From positions 434,001-498,000 of the forward strand of contig OZ244857.1 in NCBI GenBank assembly GCA_965220935.1: a stretch of 64,000 bases of DNA, read 5' to 3'. The translations under genes were made by a program, and so were the position numbers. Below the pieces are notes generated by a model that was not told where the DNA came from, did not search any database, and saw only the letters and a list, made by a program, of their open reading frames with translations. This DNA comes from Bin80 sp965220935. GTDB lineage: Bacteria; Bacteroidota; Rhodothermia; Rhodothermales; Bin80. This document shows positions 54,511 to 64,000 of the stretch, in pieces. Every line of letters begins with the position of its first letter. Position 1 is the first letter of the stretch.

Positions 54511-55182
54511 TCGTGGGGTATTTCAAAAGGTAGGATTTCCGCATTCTGAAAGACGGGCCCATCACGAATCATGTGGATCAATGGGTATATGATGACTGTG
54601 GGCAGATCCTTGAACGACCGCTATTGAATCCCTACGTCTCTTGTGTCTTTTTTTCAGGGCTTCTTCCTCCTCAACTGGGGAGGATCACCTCAGGGGTATA
54701 CTCTTCAAATATCTCGGTTTGATCGGGATCTATAAAATGCTCCCAATGTGCCTATACAACCGATGTTGAAGATCGTCTATCTCTCTGATGCATCAAGATC
54801 TTTCTTTAGCGTTGATCAACAACATCACCAGCTCTTCACGACCATCCCCCTAATTTGTGCGCCAATTCCAATACGACCTGAGCATTCTCTTGGTAAGTAT
54901 AGTGTCAAACAGTGTCTCAAGGACGGGTCAAAAACGAGTATGTCGTTGTGCATCAGTCAAAATATTCAAAATACTTATAACCTATACCTCATTAAAATAG
55001 GTTTTCAAAATTTTTGTCAGGGAACTAACCCATAGAAATACTCCCCATGGGCAGAAGGTCCTACCAACCTCATCATGCAATTCAGGTTTGATCTTCTACT
55101 CGTCTGTACAGAATTCAGGAATCATTATTTATACCATTGTATACATTCCAATGGTCATGTCATAGGGATTTTTTATCAACCA
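54511..55182. other. Intergenic gap between converging genes
   Basis: 672 bp. No gene supported. At 54561-54578 the sequence ATCACGAATCATGTGGAT matches the stretch at the ISL3 relic end (44418-44435) at 16 of 18 positions, so a solo IS end or a worn element may sit here. Confidence 0.4.
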
Positions 55183-56307
55183 CTATGGATCGGTATCAAT
55201 TAAGAGCGTGATCTCTGGATGTGTGTTAGGGGCAGTCACTGCATTGAGAACTCGAAAGGTCACTGCATAAGGGCCATCTTGTCCAGCCGTTTTAAGTGCA
55301 AGCTCTGTATCGGTTTGAGGCATTACTTCCAACAGATTGGCATCCTCATGAAATGTGAAATCTGATTTATTATGAAGGATGAATTTTGCATCTGAAAGAT
55401 TATTCAAAGTCACATCTAGTACAGATGTTCCGGATCTAAACTGAGCGCCTAATACCTCAATAGATGAATAAATGAGAGGTAGGATTTCAGATTCACGACC
55501 AATCAGTGTGTTGCGATGCCATGCAACTGTGCGACGTTGTAACAATGCATCGTGGATACCATCGGAGTTTCTCTGCGTTGCAAAGACCAATGTCACTGGC
55601 CGATGACCACCCTCGGCAATTTCAAAATCCCAGTCAATCAGTTCATGAATATCACTCGTCGCAAGAATCGCAAGGTTGTGATCAAGGGCAATCTGTAGTG
55701 CTTCATCAGAATACGTAAACTGATTGGCGACCTCAATGCCTTGGAGCAAACCCTCATCAATGAGTGACCGATGTAAATCCTCTAATTTTGCGAGACCATC
55801 AGGGCGCTGAGCCATCCATGCCGGGTGGTTCCAAAATGCATATCCACCCTGTTTCTGAACTTCTCTAAAGACTTCTTGAATCTCCATGAATTCCTCGCCG
55901 TGCGGCGCGACCAGAGCATTGGCATCACCAATAAAGATGGCATTCACATGTCCGAGTGGCAAACTCCGAGTAATTTCTGCGCCTCGTATGACAATCAATG
56001 GATTGTCACCATTGGCTTGCCGAGCCACCTCAAATGAGCGGTTATGATCGGGAAGGGGGATGTCAGAGCGATGGGGAAGATATTCTAAATGTTCGGTAAT
56101 TGCAATGGCATCAAGCCCGTCACGATGTGACTCCTGAATACGGATATTCGGCCAGACACTCCCATCAGAAAATGCACTATGCGTGTGTAGATCTGTAACC
56201 AATGTGTGAAAATCTGGTACATCAGGGAATTCAATGGGGCGCCGATCCTGAGCACTTATACTCAAGGAAACAGAGCAAATGGCCAGAATAATTGAGACAC
56301 GCTGCAT
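55183..56307 (-). CDS. Exported PHP-domain metal-dependent hydrolase-like protein
   Basis: 374 residues with a signal peptide (VSIILAICSVSLSISAQ). PHP domain: LVTDLHTHSAFSDGSVWPNIRI (metal ligands HTH), AIAITEHLEYLPH, IRGAEITRS, GGYAFWNHPAW and ILATSDIHELIDW with the final Asp-His pair. PHP proteins are phosphoesterases or phosphatases using two or three metal ions. Its export points to a periplasmic role, perhaps phosphate-ester breakdown. Exact substrate unknown. It is divergent from pyruvate kinase. Confidence 0.85.
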   Translation of the reverse strand: MQRVSIILAICSVSLSISAQDRRPIEFPDVPDFHTLVTDLHTHSAFSDGSVWPNIRIQESHRDGLDAIAITEHLEYLPHRSDIPLPDHNRSFEVARQANGDNPLIVIRGAEITRSLPLGHVNAIFIGDANALVAPHGEEFMEIQEVFREVQKQGGYAFWNHPAWMAQRPDGLAKLEDLHRSLIDEGLLQGIEVANQFTYSDEALQIALDHNLAILATSDIHELIDWDFEIAEGGHRPVTLVFATQRNSDGIHDALLQRRTVAWHRNTLIGRESEILPLIYSSIEVLGAQFRSGTSVLDVTLNNLSDAKFILHNKSDFTFHEDANLLEVMPQTDTELALKTAGQDGPYAVTFRVLNAVTAPNTHPEITLLIDTDP

Positions 56308-56383
56308 AGATTTTAAGATTTTGGAAGCAGATTACCGTTGTGTGTGTTAAAGTACTACAATAATCCTTAACTGATAGTTCATT

Positions 56384-57844
56384 ATGATTCCTCCGTTGAT
56401 CCCGCGTCATACGAAGATAATTTCAACGCTGGGTCCAGCCTCAAGCGATCGCGCAACGATCTCGGCCCTTATTGAAGCAGGAACAGATGTGGTTAGGCTC
56501 AACTTTTCCCACGGCGATCACGAAACGCATCGTTCAATGGTTTCACTGGTTCGTGAGGAAGCTGGTAAGCAGGATAGACAAGTCACAATCCTACAAGATC
56601 TTCAAGGTCCGCGGATTCGTGTGAGTCATGTCAAAGAAAGTTCAGTGTTTTTGTCTGAAGGGAGCGAAATTGTGATATCAGCATCAGACTCACCAGAGGA
56701 TATTTCATCCGAAGATCATATCTATATCAGCTACAAGGCACTCGCCATAGATGTTGGACTTGGCGGAAAAATTTTGATGGATGACGGTCGGTTGTCTCTA
56801 ACCGTTCTCTCAATTCAAGGAAATGATGTCCATGCCAGAGTGGATGCCGGCGGAGTACTGAAATCTCGTAAGGGTGTTAACCTTCCACATGTTCGTACAA
56901 GTGGGCCTGCATTGACTGAAAAAGACCTGGCTGATCTACAGGTAGGCATTGATTTAAATGTGGATTGGATTGCACTATCTTTTGTTCGTAATGAGACAGA
57001 TGTCGTTCATCTGCGCAAACATCTTAAAGCAGCAGGCCATCGTGCAGGGATTATCTCCAAAATAGAAAAACCTGAGGCATTTGAGGCGATTGACAATATT
57101 CTCGCAGTCAGCGATGGGATCATGGTTGCACGTGGTGATTTGGGAATTGAAATGCCGATGTCGTCTATTCCTCATGCTCAAAAAACGATCATTCATAAGT
57201 GTCTCTTAGCAGGAAAACCTGTCATTACCGCCACACAGATGCTAGAGAGTATGATTGAAGATCATGTACCTACCAGGGCTGAAGCGAGTGATGTCGCAAA
57301 TGCAGTACTTGATGGTACAGATGCAGTGATGCTTAGTGGAGAAACTGCCGTAGGCCAACATCCTGCCAGTGTTGTCGCAGCAATGGCAAGGATCGTCACA
57401 GCCGCCGAAGAGCATTGGTATGCATTGCCAGAGCGAAGTCGTGGACTCCCAGAGGGGTTGAGTGCTGTTGAGGATCAACAAGATATTACCGATGCAGTGA
57501 GCCTCACGGCTTGTGAGCTGGCCAAAAATGTTGGTGCAAGGGCATTGGTATGTTTGACGGCTTCGGGGGCAACAGCACGGGCATTAGCCAAGCATCGCCC
57601 ACGCATGCCCGTTTATGCGTTCACAGACTCACCGACTGTCATCGGACAGGTTGGAATATTGTGGGGAACAAAAGCATTTCAAATACCTTTTCAAAGTGAT
57701 ACCGATGCTGGTGTGCGACTGGTACAGCAAACCCTCGTTAGTAATGGATATATCCGAAGCGGCGATACAATTGTTATTTGTGCTGGAATGCCCCTGCCCA
57801 GAAAGGGGCGCACTAATTTAGTTCATGTGAGCTACGTTGATTGA
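56384..57844 (+). CDS. pyk: Pyruvate kinase
   Basis: 486 residues, standard length. Markers: TKIISTLGPASS at the N-terminus, VRLNFSHGDHETH, the active-site block ISKIEKPEAFEAIDNI, IMVARGDLGIEMP and TATQMLESM ... PTRAEASDVANAVLDGTDAVMLSGETA. It catalyses phosphoenolpyruvate plus ADP to pyruvate plus ATP. Its stop lies 2 bp before the ATG of the TPR lipoprotein, suggesting co-transcription. Confidence 0.97.
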   Translation: MIPPLIPRHTKIISTLGPASSDRATISALIEAGTDVVRLNFSHGDHETHRSMVSLVREEAGKQDRQVTILQDLQGPRIRVSHVKESSVFLSEGSEIVISASDSPEDISSEDHIYISYKALAIDVGLGGKILMDDGRLSLTVLSIQGNDVHARVDAGGVLKSRKGVNLPHVRTSGPALTEKDLADLQVGIDLNVDWIALSFVRNETDVVHLRKHLKAAGHRAGIISKIEKPEAFEAIDNILAVSDGIMVARGDLGIEMPMSSIPHAQKTIIHKCLLAGKPVITATQMLESMIEDHVPTRAEASDVANAVLDGTDAVMLSGETAVGQHPASVVAAMARIVTAAEEHWYALPERSRGLPEGLSAVEDQQDITDAVSLTACELAKNVGARALVCLTASGATARALAKHRPRMPVYAFTDSPTVIGQVGILWGTKAFQIPFQSDTDAGVRLVQQTLVSNGYIRSGDTIVICAGMPLPRKGRTNLVHVSYVD

Positions 57845-57846
57845 AT

Positions 57847-60800
57847 ATGCGAATCTTATTTGCAGTCTGGGTCTGTCTATTGGTATGTCTCTCTGGATGT
57901 AGCAGTAGTTCGTTTCTTGGGTCGCGGTTTGATAATTTTTCTGCGTACTATAACAAGTTCTACAACGCAGAGCGTTCCCTTAAAGAGGGGATTCGGAATA
58001 TAGAGCAACAGCGTAAAGATGAGCCTATTGACCAGAATGTCTTCATTCCACTGTTTGGACGCAATCAACATACATTTTCACAGCAATCTCCTTTTGAGGA
58101 TGCTATTTCAAAGAGCGCAGATATTGTTCGTAAGCATCCTAATTCAAAATGGGTAGATGATGCAATAATGACCATCGGTAAAGCATGGTTCTACACACAA
58201 AATTATGTAGGCGCCGAAGAAAAGTTTAATGAGCTCCTTGATATTGATTCGCCTCTTAGAGATGAAGCAAATTTCTGGTTAGCGCGCACATTGTTTGCAA
58301 GCGAAGCCTACGAAGATGCTGTAACACATCTACAAGCACTATTGAGCACGGAGGATCTTTCAAGTCGCTGGGAACCATATTACCGATTGATTCTTGCAGA
58401 ACTCTACATACATAATCAGAGTTTTGAGCAAGCCACCGTTGAACTAGAACTTGGATTGAAAAAAATTCGGGATAGTCAACTCGCTTCCAGATCTCAATTT
58501 TTGCAAGGACAGGCACTTGAGCAAATTGGACGCTATGAAGAGGCCGTTGCCGCCTATGATAGAGTTCAGAGATATAGTCCCTTTTATGAGCTATCCTATG
58601 CAGCACAGTTCAATGCTGTGCGAGTTCATGCGATTCGCCTTGATCCGTTAGAAGCCATGAGCCGTCTTCGCCGCATGGAGCGAGATGATAAAAATTATGA
58701 CTATAGGGCCGAGTTGGATTACCTGAGAGGGCGTGTGCTTATTGCCATGGGACTCTATGATGATGCACTCACTGTGTATGATGAACTACTCTATGAGCCG
58801 ACAGCTGATGGTTCACGAGTTCGAGGGAGAGTTCATTACGCTCTGGCGACATTCTACAGAGATATTGTTGTAGACTATCCCTACGCAGCCGCACATTTTG
58901 ATACGGCTGCATCATCAATTAGAACTGGAGATAACAGGCGGGGGATTAGCCAATCCTCCTCTAAGCCTCTTCCACCATCGCCAAGTGCCATTACCGATAG
59001 TCAAGAGCAGGCAGAAATTTATGGGGATTTTTCTGATGCATTTGATAGAATTATTTTAATGGATTCCCTTCTGTACTTAGGTACTTTGGATGATAGTAGT
59101 TTTGCAGTGGTTGTTCTAGAACTCCGTAAGCAGCGGGCGGAAGAATTAGCCGAGCTGGAGCGCCAGATGCGTCAGCGCCAATCAGAATCTGGATTTCGAA
59201 GAAATGCCCCAGGAATTGACGATGGTGGATATGGAGAAACAGCTGTTGCAGGATCAGAAGGAGAGGCAGGCTTTTTATTCCATAAGGATTCGCAACAAAT
59301 GTTGTATGCAAGAGAAGATTTTATATCAATATGGGGCCCCCGCCCACTCGCCCCTAACTGGCGCCGTATAGCCGCGATTGTTGAGTCTGTCGCAGGAGAA
59401 TCTGATACTTCTGGTGAAACCATTGAGACTGAAAATGCCACGATTAACCTGCCCAGAGTTGACGTATCTGCAGTCCCTAGAACTGAGCAGGCCTTTGAAG
59501 CAATGCTGACCGAACGAGCCTATGCCCGATACGAATTGGCCAATGTTCTGTTTCTATCAATGAATATGCCTGACTCCGCCGCTGTGTGGTATCGTGTGGT
59601 GATTGAAGACAATATCGCCGAAGATGTGGTTAAGCGTGCATATTATGCGTTAGCTGAAGTTCAACAGGCACTCGGCGATACACTTGCCGCCCATCGCTTA
59701 TATGAAATCATCATTACCAATTATCCACAATCTGAACTCACTGGTCAGGCTTACCTGCGTTTAGATCGGCCTGTGTCAGATTTAGCTGCAATGGATTCCT
59801 CAACTATTGCAGAGCGGAATTACAAAAATTATCAGTTAAAATGGCAGGAAGGGGTCTCTGAGGAAATCATTAGTGATATGCTTAATCTTGGACTTAATTG
59901 GCATCAAACTTCAGTTGCGCCCAGAGCCCTACTTGCCTCTAGTCAAGCATTTCTTGAGTTGGCTACGTCAGATAGTCTGGATGTTCTGGCTCCCATTCCA
60001 GTTTCCGTTAATGACAGTCTTCTGGAAGTTCGGGGATTTTATTCAAGATTTGATTCCACAGCAACCGCAAGTGATAGTATGTTCACACTCCCTTTGCTCC
60101 TCACTTATCTTCGTGATTCTTACGGGGATTATTCTCATGCAGGGCGGGCCGGCCGTATTTTGTCTGCACTTCAAGAGGAAGAACATCGTCGGCAAGCGAT
60201 CCGTGACTCGGTTCAACAAGTTGCTGATTCTCTAACCGAGACGATGCTCACGGATTCATTGGTGATTGATGACTCGTTGCAGTTTTCGATTGATGTTCCA
60301 GATTCTCTTCTAATTAGCGATACTGTGACTGATTCATTAAGCCGATCATCGTCAATAGATTCACTCAATGCTGAACTAGATTTCCTTGAGCCTATCGGTT
60401 TAGAGGCTCCATTAGTGCAAGACACATCAATGAGTGTAAATACAACTGAATCCATGAATCTATCCGAAATCGAATCAGATTCTCTTGAAACGATCCAACT
60501 AGATGATCTTTTGTCACCAGATCAGATTGACATATCTAGTAATTCAGACAATAAAACTGATCCCAGCTTGGGGAATATTGATTGGTCAAAAGGAGGCTAT
60601 ACAATTCATCTAATTTCGTATGATGATCATGAAACAGCCCAAGCATTTGTTATAAACTTTTCTCGTCAGCTTTCAGATCTACCCCATGCACTTGATATCT
60701 ATGGAGCAGAAGTGCAGGATGCAGTAGAATTCAGAATTGGACTTGGGCTATTTGAAACGCTTCAGGAAGCTGAGTCTGTAAAGAATCAACTTGATGGACG

Positions 60801-60849
60801 CATTCCATTTGATTCCGTCATCTCGCGAATTCGGGCCGCAGATGAGTAA
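57847..60849 (+). CDS. TPR lipoprotein with C-terminal SPOR domain (PorW/SprE-like)
   Basis: 1000 residues from ATG 57847; an in-frame TTG at 57841 is less likely. Lipoprotein signal with lipobox LVCLSGC, then FDNFSAYYNKFYNAERSLKEGIRNIE, a stretch like the start of Bacteroidota SprE/PorW TPR lipoproteins of the type IX secretion system. TPR repeats follow (AWFYTQNYVGAEEKFNELL, LEQIGRYEEAVAAYDRV, YALAEVQQALGDTLAAHRLYE). After an Asp/Ser-rich segment (~residues 780-900) there is a SPOR-type domain (GGYTIHLISYDDHETAQAF ... RIGLGLFETLQEAES). It may act in the envelope for secretion of the sorting-domain proteins in this window; the link is inference. Confidence 0.8.
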   Translation: MRILFAVWVCLLVCLSGCSSSSFLGSRFDNFSAYYNKFYNAERSLKEGIRNIEQQRKDEPIDQNVFIPLFGRNQHTFSQQSPFEDAISKSADIVRKHPNSKWVDDAIMTIGKAWFYTQNYVGAEEKFNELLDIDSPLRDEANFWLARTLFASEAYEDAVTHLQALLSTEDLSSRWEPYYRLILAELYIHNQSFEQATVELELGLKKIRDSQLASRSQFLQGQALEQIGRYEEAVAAYDRVQRYSPFYELSYAAQFNAVRVHAIRLDPLEAMSRLRRMERDDKNYDYRAELDYLRGRVLIAMGLYDDALTVYDELLYEPTADGSRVRGRVHYALATFYRDIVVDYPYAAAHFDTAASSIRTGDNRRGISQSSSKPLPPSPSAITDSQEQAEIYGDFSDAFDRIILMDSLLYLGTLDDSSFAVVVLELRKQRAEELAELERQMRQRQSESGFRRNAPGIDDGGYGETAVAGSEGEAGFLFHKDSQQMLYAREDFISIWGPRPLAPNWRRIAAIVESVAGESDTSGETIETENATINLPRVDVSAVPRTEQAFEAMLTERAYARYELANVLFLSMNMPDSAAVWYRVVIEDNIAEDVVKRAYYALAEVQQALGDTLAAHRLYEIIITNYPQSELTGQAYLRLDRPVSDLAAMDSSTIAERNYKNYQLKWQEGVSEEIISDMLNLGLNWHQTSVAPRALLASSQAFLELATSDSLDVLAPIPVSVNDSLLEVRGFYSRFDSTATASDSMFTLPLLLTYLRDSYGDYSHAGRAGRILSALQEEEHRRQAIRDSVQQVADSLTETMLTDSLVIDDSLQFSIDVPDSLLISDTVTDSLSRSSSIDSLNAELDFLEPIGLEAPLVQDTSMSVNTTESMNLSEIESDSLETIQLDDLLSPDQIDISSNSDNKTDPSLGNIDWSKGGYTIHLISYDDHETAQAFVINFSRQLSDLPHALDIYGAEVQDAVEFRIGLGLFETLQEAESVKNQLDGRIPFDSVISRIRAADE

Positions 60850-61441
60850 TTCATGCTAAAGTGACAGTTTATCCGATAACCTAACCTCCCTTGTGATACT
60901 CTGGATGATCAATCCTTTCGCATCATCAAAAGTTCTTGGTGAAGTTTCATCCCGAACAAGGAGCGAATGACCTGATCAGTTCTCACCTTAATAATAACGA
61001 GAAAAAATCATTGTTTTCTTCATTGACGGGAATGATGTCCTGATCACATCCAACGACAAGAAAGATGAGAAATAAAACTGAAAATATATTAAACCGAATG
61101 ACATCTGACTGAGAGAAATTTTTCATTTGTAATATGGTGTTACGTTTGAACAATAATTGTATCAATCAAAATATAAACGCACAAATATAGATCACAATTC
61201 TACATCAACATAGGTCATACGATGAATTAATTGTAACTCTTCACTTAATGTGACTGACGAGTTGTGATTTTAGGAATATTATATTTCTATGGTAATTATT
61301 TCAAAATTCAGATCCTGCAGGTGACTTCTTTTTCATGCGTCATCACCAAAAGTATAGAGATATAGAAACAATTCAATCGCCCTCAGCATACAATGGGTGA
61401 TTCTGAATTTTGAAGACAGGATTTCACTATAATATCGTGTG
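60850..61441. other. Intergenic gap upstream of ftsH
   Basis: 592 bp. Apart from a doubtful short minus-strand lipoprotein-like frame (61126-60983), I see nothing. The ftsH promoter is expected towards the right end. Confidence 0.4.
60983..61126 (-). CDS. Possible very small lipoprotein
   Basis: 47 residues from an internal ATG. A hydrophobic segment ending in a lipobox (FSVLFLIFLVVGC) is followed by a short polar tail (DQDIIPVNEENND). This looks like a lipoprotein signal with little mature protein, so it may be a truncated remnant or a chance frame. No family recognised. Confidence 0.3.
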   Translation of the reverse strand: MKNFSQSDVIRFNIFSVLFLIFLVVGCDQDIIPVNEENNDFFSLLLR

Positions 61442-63484
61442 ATGCAACCTCCAGAGAAGCCTGAAGACATAAAGACTGATCAGCCATCTGATGGTCACCA
61501 AACCGACAGTGTGGAGCAGAAGCCAAGGCGGCGCAACCGCTACATGTGGATTTATGTGGTGATTCTGGGATTTCTTTTGTTTAACCTCATCTTTACCGTC
61601 GGGCGTGAAAACCCCTATGCGATTGCATATAGCACATTCTTAGATTATGTAGAACGGGGCTATATTGAGTCAATCATTATTCAGAATGATCGCCGTATCA
61701 CTGGAAGGTACAATCATTCGGCTATTGATTTGATTGAAATCAATCCTGATGCGAATCAGGGTTTTTTCAATAACAACCAAGATAGGTCTCGCTTTTCAAC
61801 GACCAAGACTGCGAATCATGATCTGGTAGGCTACTTAGAGGAATTACGCTCTAGTCAGAATGAAGCCACAGTTCCAACCTATCAAGTCAGATACAGTGAA
61901 AACTGGTTCGGTGGGGCATTAGCTTGGCTTTTACCCATAGCCATCATTCTTGTGTTGTGGATCCTAATTCTTCGACGAGCAGGGCCTGGCTCTCAAGTTC
62001 TTAACATTGGCAAGAATCGCGCCGTGCTCTTTGAGTCAAAGGGGACCCCCAAGGTGACGTTTCAAGACGTTGCTGGTTTGGCAGAAGCTAAGGAAGAAGT
62101 TGCCGAAGTGGTTGAATTTCTGAAAAATCCAAAAAAATTCACAAAACTTGGAGGTGTCCTTCCTAAAGGTGTATTGCTGGTTGGCCCCCCAGGTACGGGT
62201 AAAACATTAATGGGCAAAGCTGTGGCCGGCGAAGCACGAGTTCCATTCTTCTCAATCAGCGGCAGTGATTTTGTAGAGATGTTTGTGGGTGTTGGTGCAG
62301 CTCGGGTTCGTGACCTGTTTAAGAAAGCAAAAGAACGAGCCCCATGTATCGTTTTCATTGATGAAATTGATGCAATAGGTCGCAGTCGGGGGCGTACGAT
62401 GATGATGGGCGGCAATGATGAACGGGAAAACACGCTGAATCAACTGTTAGTGGAGATGGACGGGTTTAACACCGACAAAGGCGTCATCATCATGGCGGCG
62501 ACCAACAGACCTGATGTTCTGGATGTGGCCCTTTTACGCCCTGGGCGGTTTGACAGGCAGATCTTGATTGACCGCCCCGACCGCCTTGAGCGCGCCATGA
62601 TCTTCCGAGTGCATACCAGAAGTCTCGTGTTAGATCAGGATGTAGATACAGAGGTCTTGGCCTCTCAAACTCCTGGTTTTGCTGGTGCAGAAATTGCGAA
62701 TGTCTGCAATGAAGCTGCACTGCTGGCCGCACGATTTGACAAAGAGGCCATCGGCATGAAAGATTTTGAACATGCCATTGATCGGGTCATTGGAGGTTTG
62801 GAGAAAAAAAATAAGTTAATTAAGCCAGAAGAGAAGCGAATTGTCGCTTATCATGAGGCGGGGCACGCCATTGCAGGCTGGTATTTACCCAATACCGATC
62901 CTGTCATCAAAGTCTCTATCGTCCCAAGAGGACTTGCTGCCCTCGGATATGCTCAGTCACTCCCAGATGAACGATATATTACGACGCGCGAGGCATTTAT
63001 GGATAAGATGACAATGATGATGGGGGGCCGCGTCGCCGAAGAGATCAAATTTGGACAACTATCCACTGGTGCACAAAACGATTTAGAGCGGATCACCAAG
63101 ACTGCATATGCGATGGTCGTTGACTTCGGGATGAGTAGCAAAGTCGGCCATGTCAGCTTTAATATGTCTCGTCGGCGGGATCAAACTCTGATGTTTGAAA
63201 AGCCCTATTCTGAAACCTTGGCCGCTTCAATTGATAACGAAGTCCGTGAGTTGATAGAGGATGTGCGTCAGCGGGCATGGAATCTTCTCAGCGATAAGAG
63301 TGACCGTCTAGAAGAACTAGCACAACTCCTGTTAACCAAAGAAGTCCTAGGTCCTCGGGACTTAGTTGAGGTTCTGGGCGAACGCCCCTTCGGGGAATAT
63401 GTGAATCTCAACGGAAGCCCATCAGATAATCAAACCGTCACTGAAACTCCTGAAAAACAGGAAACAGCAGAAGCTTCTTCCTAG
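61442..63484 (+). CDS. ftsH: ATP-dependent membrane metalloprotease FtsH
   Basis: 680 residues from ATG 61442 (GTG one codon earlier also possible). Two membrane helices (about 34-53 and 160-178) flank a periplasmic domain. The AAA domain has Walker A GPPGTGKT (248-255), Walker B IVFIDEIDAIG and the second region of homology TNRPDVLDVALLRPGRFDRQ. The zinc site H471EAGH475 and a downstream acidic residue complete the M41 protease. It degrades unneeded membrane and regulatory proteins. A Gln/Thr/Glu-rich tail closes the protein. Confidence 0.97.
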   Translation: MQPPEKPEDIKTDQPSDGHQTDSVEQKPRRRNRYMWIYVVILGFLLFNLIFTVGRENPYAIAYSTFLDYVERGYIESIIIQNDRRITGRYNHSAIDLIEINPDANQGFFNNNQDRSRFSTTKTANHDLVGYLEELRSSQNEATVPTYQVRYSENWFGGALAWLLPIAIILVLWILILRRAGPGSQVLNIGKNRAVLFESKGTPKVTFQDVAGLAEAKEEVAEVVEFLKNPKKFTKLGGVLPKGVLLVGPPGTGKTLMGKAVAGEARVPFFSISGSDFVEMFVGVGAARVRDLFKKAKERAPCIVFIDEIDAIGRSRGRTMMMGGNDERENTLNQLLVEMDGFNTDKGVIIMAATNRPDVLDVALLRPGRFDRQILIDRPDRLERAMIFRVHTRSLVLDQDVDTEVLASQTPGFAGAEIANVCNEAALLAARFDKEAIGMKDFEHAIDRVIGGLEKKNKLIKPEEKRIVAYHEAGHAIAGWYLPNTDPVIKVSIVPRGLAALGYAQSLPDERYITTREAFMDKMTMMMGGRVAEEIKFGQLSTGAQNDLERITKTAYAMVVDFGMSSKVGHVSFNMSRRRDQTLMFEKPYSETLAASIDNEVRELIEDVRQRAWNLLSDKSDRLEELAQLLLTKEVLGPRDLVEVLGERPFGEYVNLNGSPSDNQTVTETPEKQETAEASS

Positions 63485-63617
63485 TTTATTAGGTCATTTT
63501 TTCTGAACATTCAAAAAAAAATTTGGTTGAATTCGCAACTTTAACAAAAAAAGTCGTAAATTGTGAGGCTGTACAATAACTGTGACCTGCTTGCAGGCAC
63601 GCAAATGCAATAATTTA

Positions 63618-63989
63618 GTGCCAACGATACAACAACTTATTAGAACGGGCCGTCATCCAAAGGTCAAGAAGACCAAGGCGGCAGCCCTGCAGGGTAACCC
63701 CCAGCGACGGGGTGTCTGTACACGTGTCTACACGACGACTCCTAAGAAACCAAATTCTGCTTTGCGGAAAGTCGCCAAGGTTCGACTTACGAATCAGATT
63801 GAAGTAATCGCATATATACCAGGAGAGGGGCATAACCTACAAGAGCACTCAATCGTACTGGTTCGTGGAGGGCGTGTCAAAGATTTGCCAGGGGTCAAGT
63901 ATCACATCGTTCGTGGTGCTCTGGATACCTCTGGTGTGGAGGATCGCACGCAGTCTCGTTCTAAGTATGGCGCTAAGCGACCCAAATAA
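63618..63989 (+). CDS. rpsL: 30S ribosomal protein S12
   Basis: 123 residues from GTG 63618, giving the standard PTIQQLIRTGRHPKV start; the frame extends upstream to 63582 but without family support. Markers: TPKKPNSALRKVAKVRLT, the streptomycin-site loop with Lys in the usual position, GEGHNLQEHSIVLVRGGRVKDLPGVKYHIVRG and a basic C-terminus. It functions in decoding on the small subunit. It usually heads the rpsL-rpsG-fusA cluster, which would continue beyond the window. Confidence 0.95.
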   Translation: MPTIQQLIRTGRHPKVKKTKAAALQGNPQRRGVCTRVYTTTPKKPNSALRKVAKVRLTNQIEVIAYIPGEGHNLQEHSIVLVRGGRVKDLPGVKYHIVRGALDTSGVEDRTQSRSKYGAKRPK

Positions 63990-64000
63990 GTGAAAGAGAT

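Noticed and set aside
1..64000. tRNA, rRNA or riboswitch genes
   Set aside because: I scanned the gaps for T-loop and anticodon-arm patterns and for long structured leaders and saw none that I could support; a covariance-model search would be needed to exclude them.

Overview
The window looks like a chromosomal segment from a Bacteroidota/Rhodothermota-type bacterium (Rhodothermales or Balneolales relatives). The grounds are: a twelve-gene operon joining alternative complex III to a caa3-type oxidase, the arrangement known from Rhodothermus marinus; a SUF operon with a SufS-SufE fusion; large secreted proteins ending in YPNPFxx sorting-type domains; a TPR/SPOR lipoprotein resembling PorW/SprE; and no consistent Shine-Dalgarno sequences. 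The taxonomy is inference from gene content only.

Layout. 1-6.9 kb: 3' end of a hemW-like gene, a giant BNR/sortilin-type secreted protein, a small membrane protein, two tandem DUF192 lipoproteins and a beta-class DNA methyltransferase followed by a wrecked restriction-endonuclease gene. 7.8-13.9 kb: an IscA/SufA-like gene divergent from sufB-sufC-sufD-sufSE-sufT (Fe-S cluster assembly). 14.4-17.5 kb: a decayed IS1595-type transposase, an intact EcoRV-like methylase and the corpse of an EcoRV-like endonuclease. 18-32 kb (minus strand): a branched-chain-amino-acid-type binding lipoprotein, then coxDCAB, sco, a small membrane protein and actFEDCBA, one continuous respiratory operon read from 31.9 to 19.4 kb. 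32.4-37.5 kb: a two-gene module (small protein plus ImmA/IrrE-like protein) in which each gene is broken by a different mobile element. 37.6-47.9 kb: MATE exporter, a frameshifted LVIVD-type protein, type I hsdM-hsdS without hsdR, an ISL3 relic, a PhoX/DUF839 protein and a small lipoprotein. 48.5-54.5 kb: a second IS1634-like copy and a 1209-residue fibronectin-III/Calx-beta/putative-Ig secreted protein. 55-64 kb: PHP-domain protein, pyruvate kinase, TPR-SPOR lipoprotein, ftsH and rpsL.

How it fits together. The core metabolic blocks (SUF, complex III to oxidase, pyk, ftsH, rpsL) are intact, while accessory loci are heavily eroded. Three restriction-modification loci keep their methylases while the nuclease is dead (twice) or absent (once), and insertion sequences interrupt several genes. 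This pattern of intact housekeeping with decaying defence and accessory genes is typical of a genome in recent reduction or relaxed selection, for example in a host-associated or streamlined lineage (inference).

The two most interesting items are: (a) a tnpB gene inside an element with about 24-bp terminal inverted repeats and an 8-bp target duplication, which is not the IS200/IS605 mode; and (b) the doubly interrupted, translationally coupled two-gene module at 32.4-37.5 kb. Removing the insertions and one copy of each target duplication restores continuous reading frames through both insertion sites, although the 5' end of the first gene remains unresolved.
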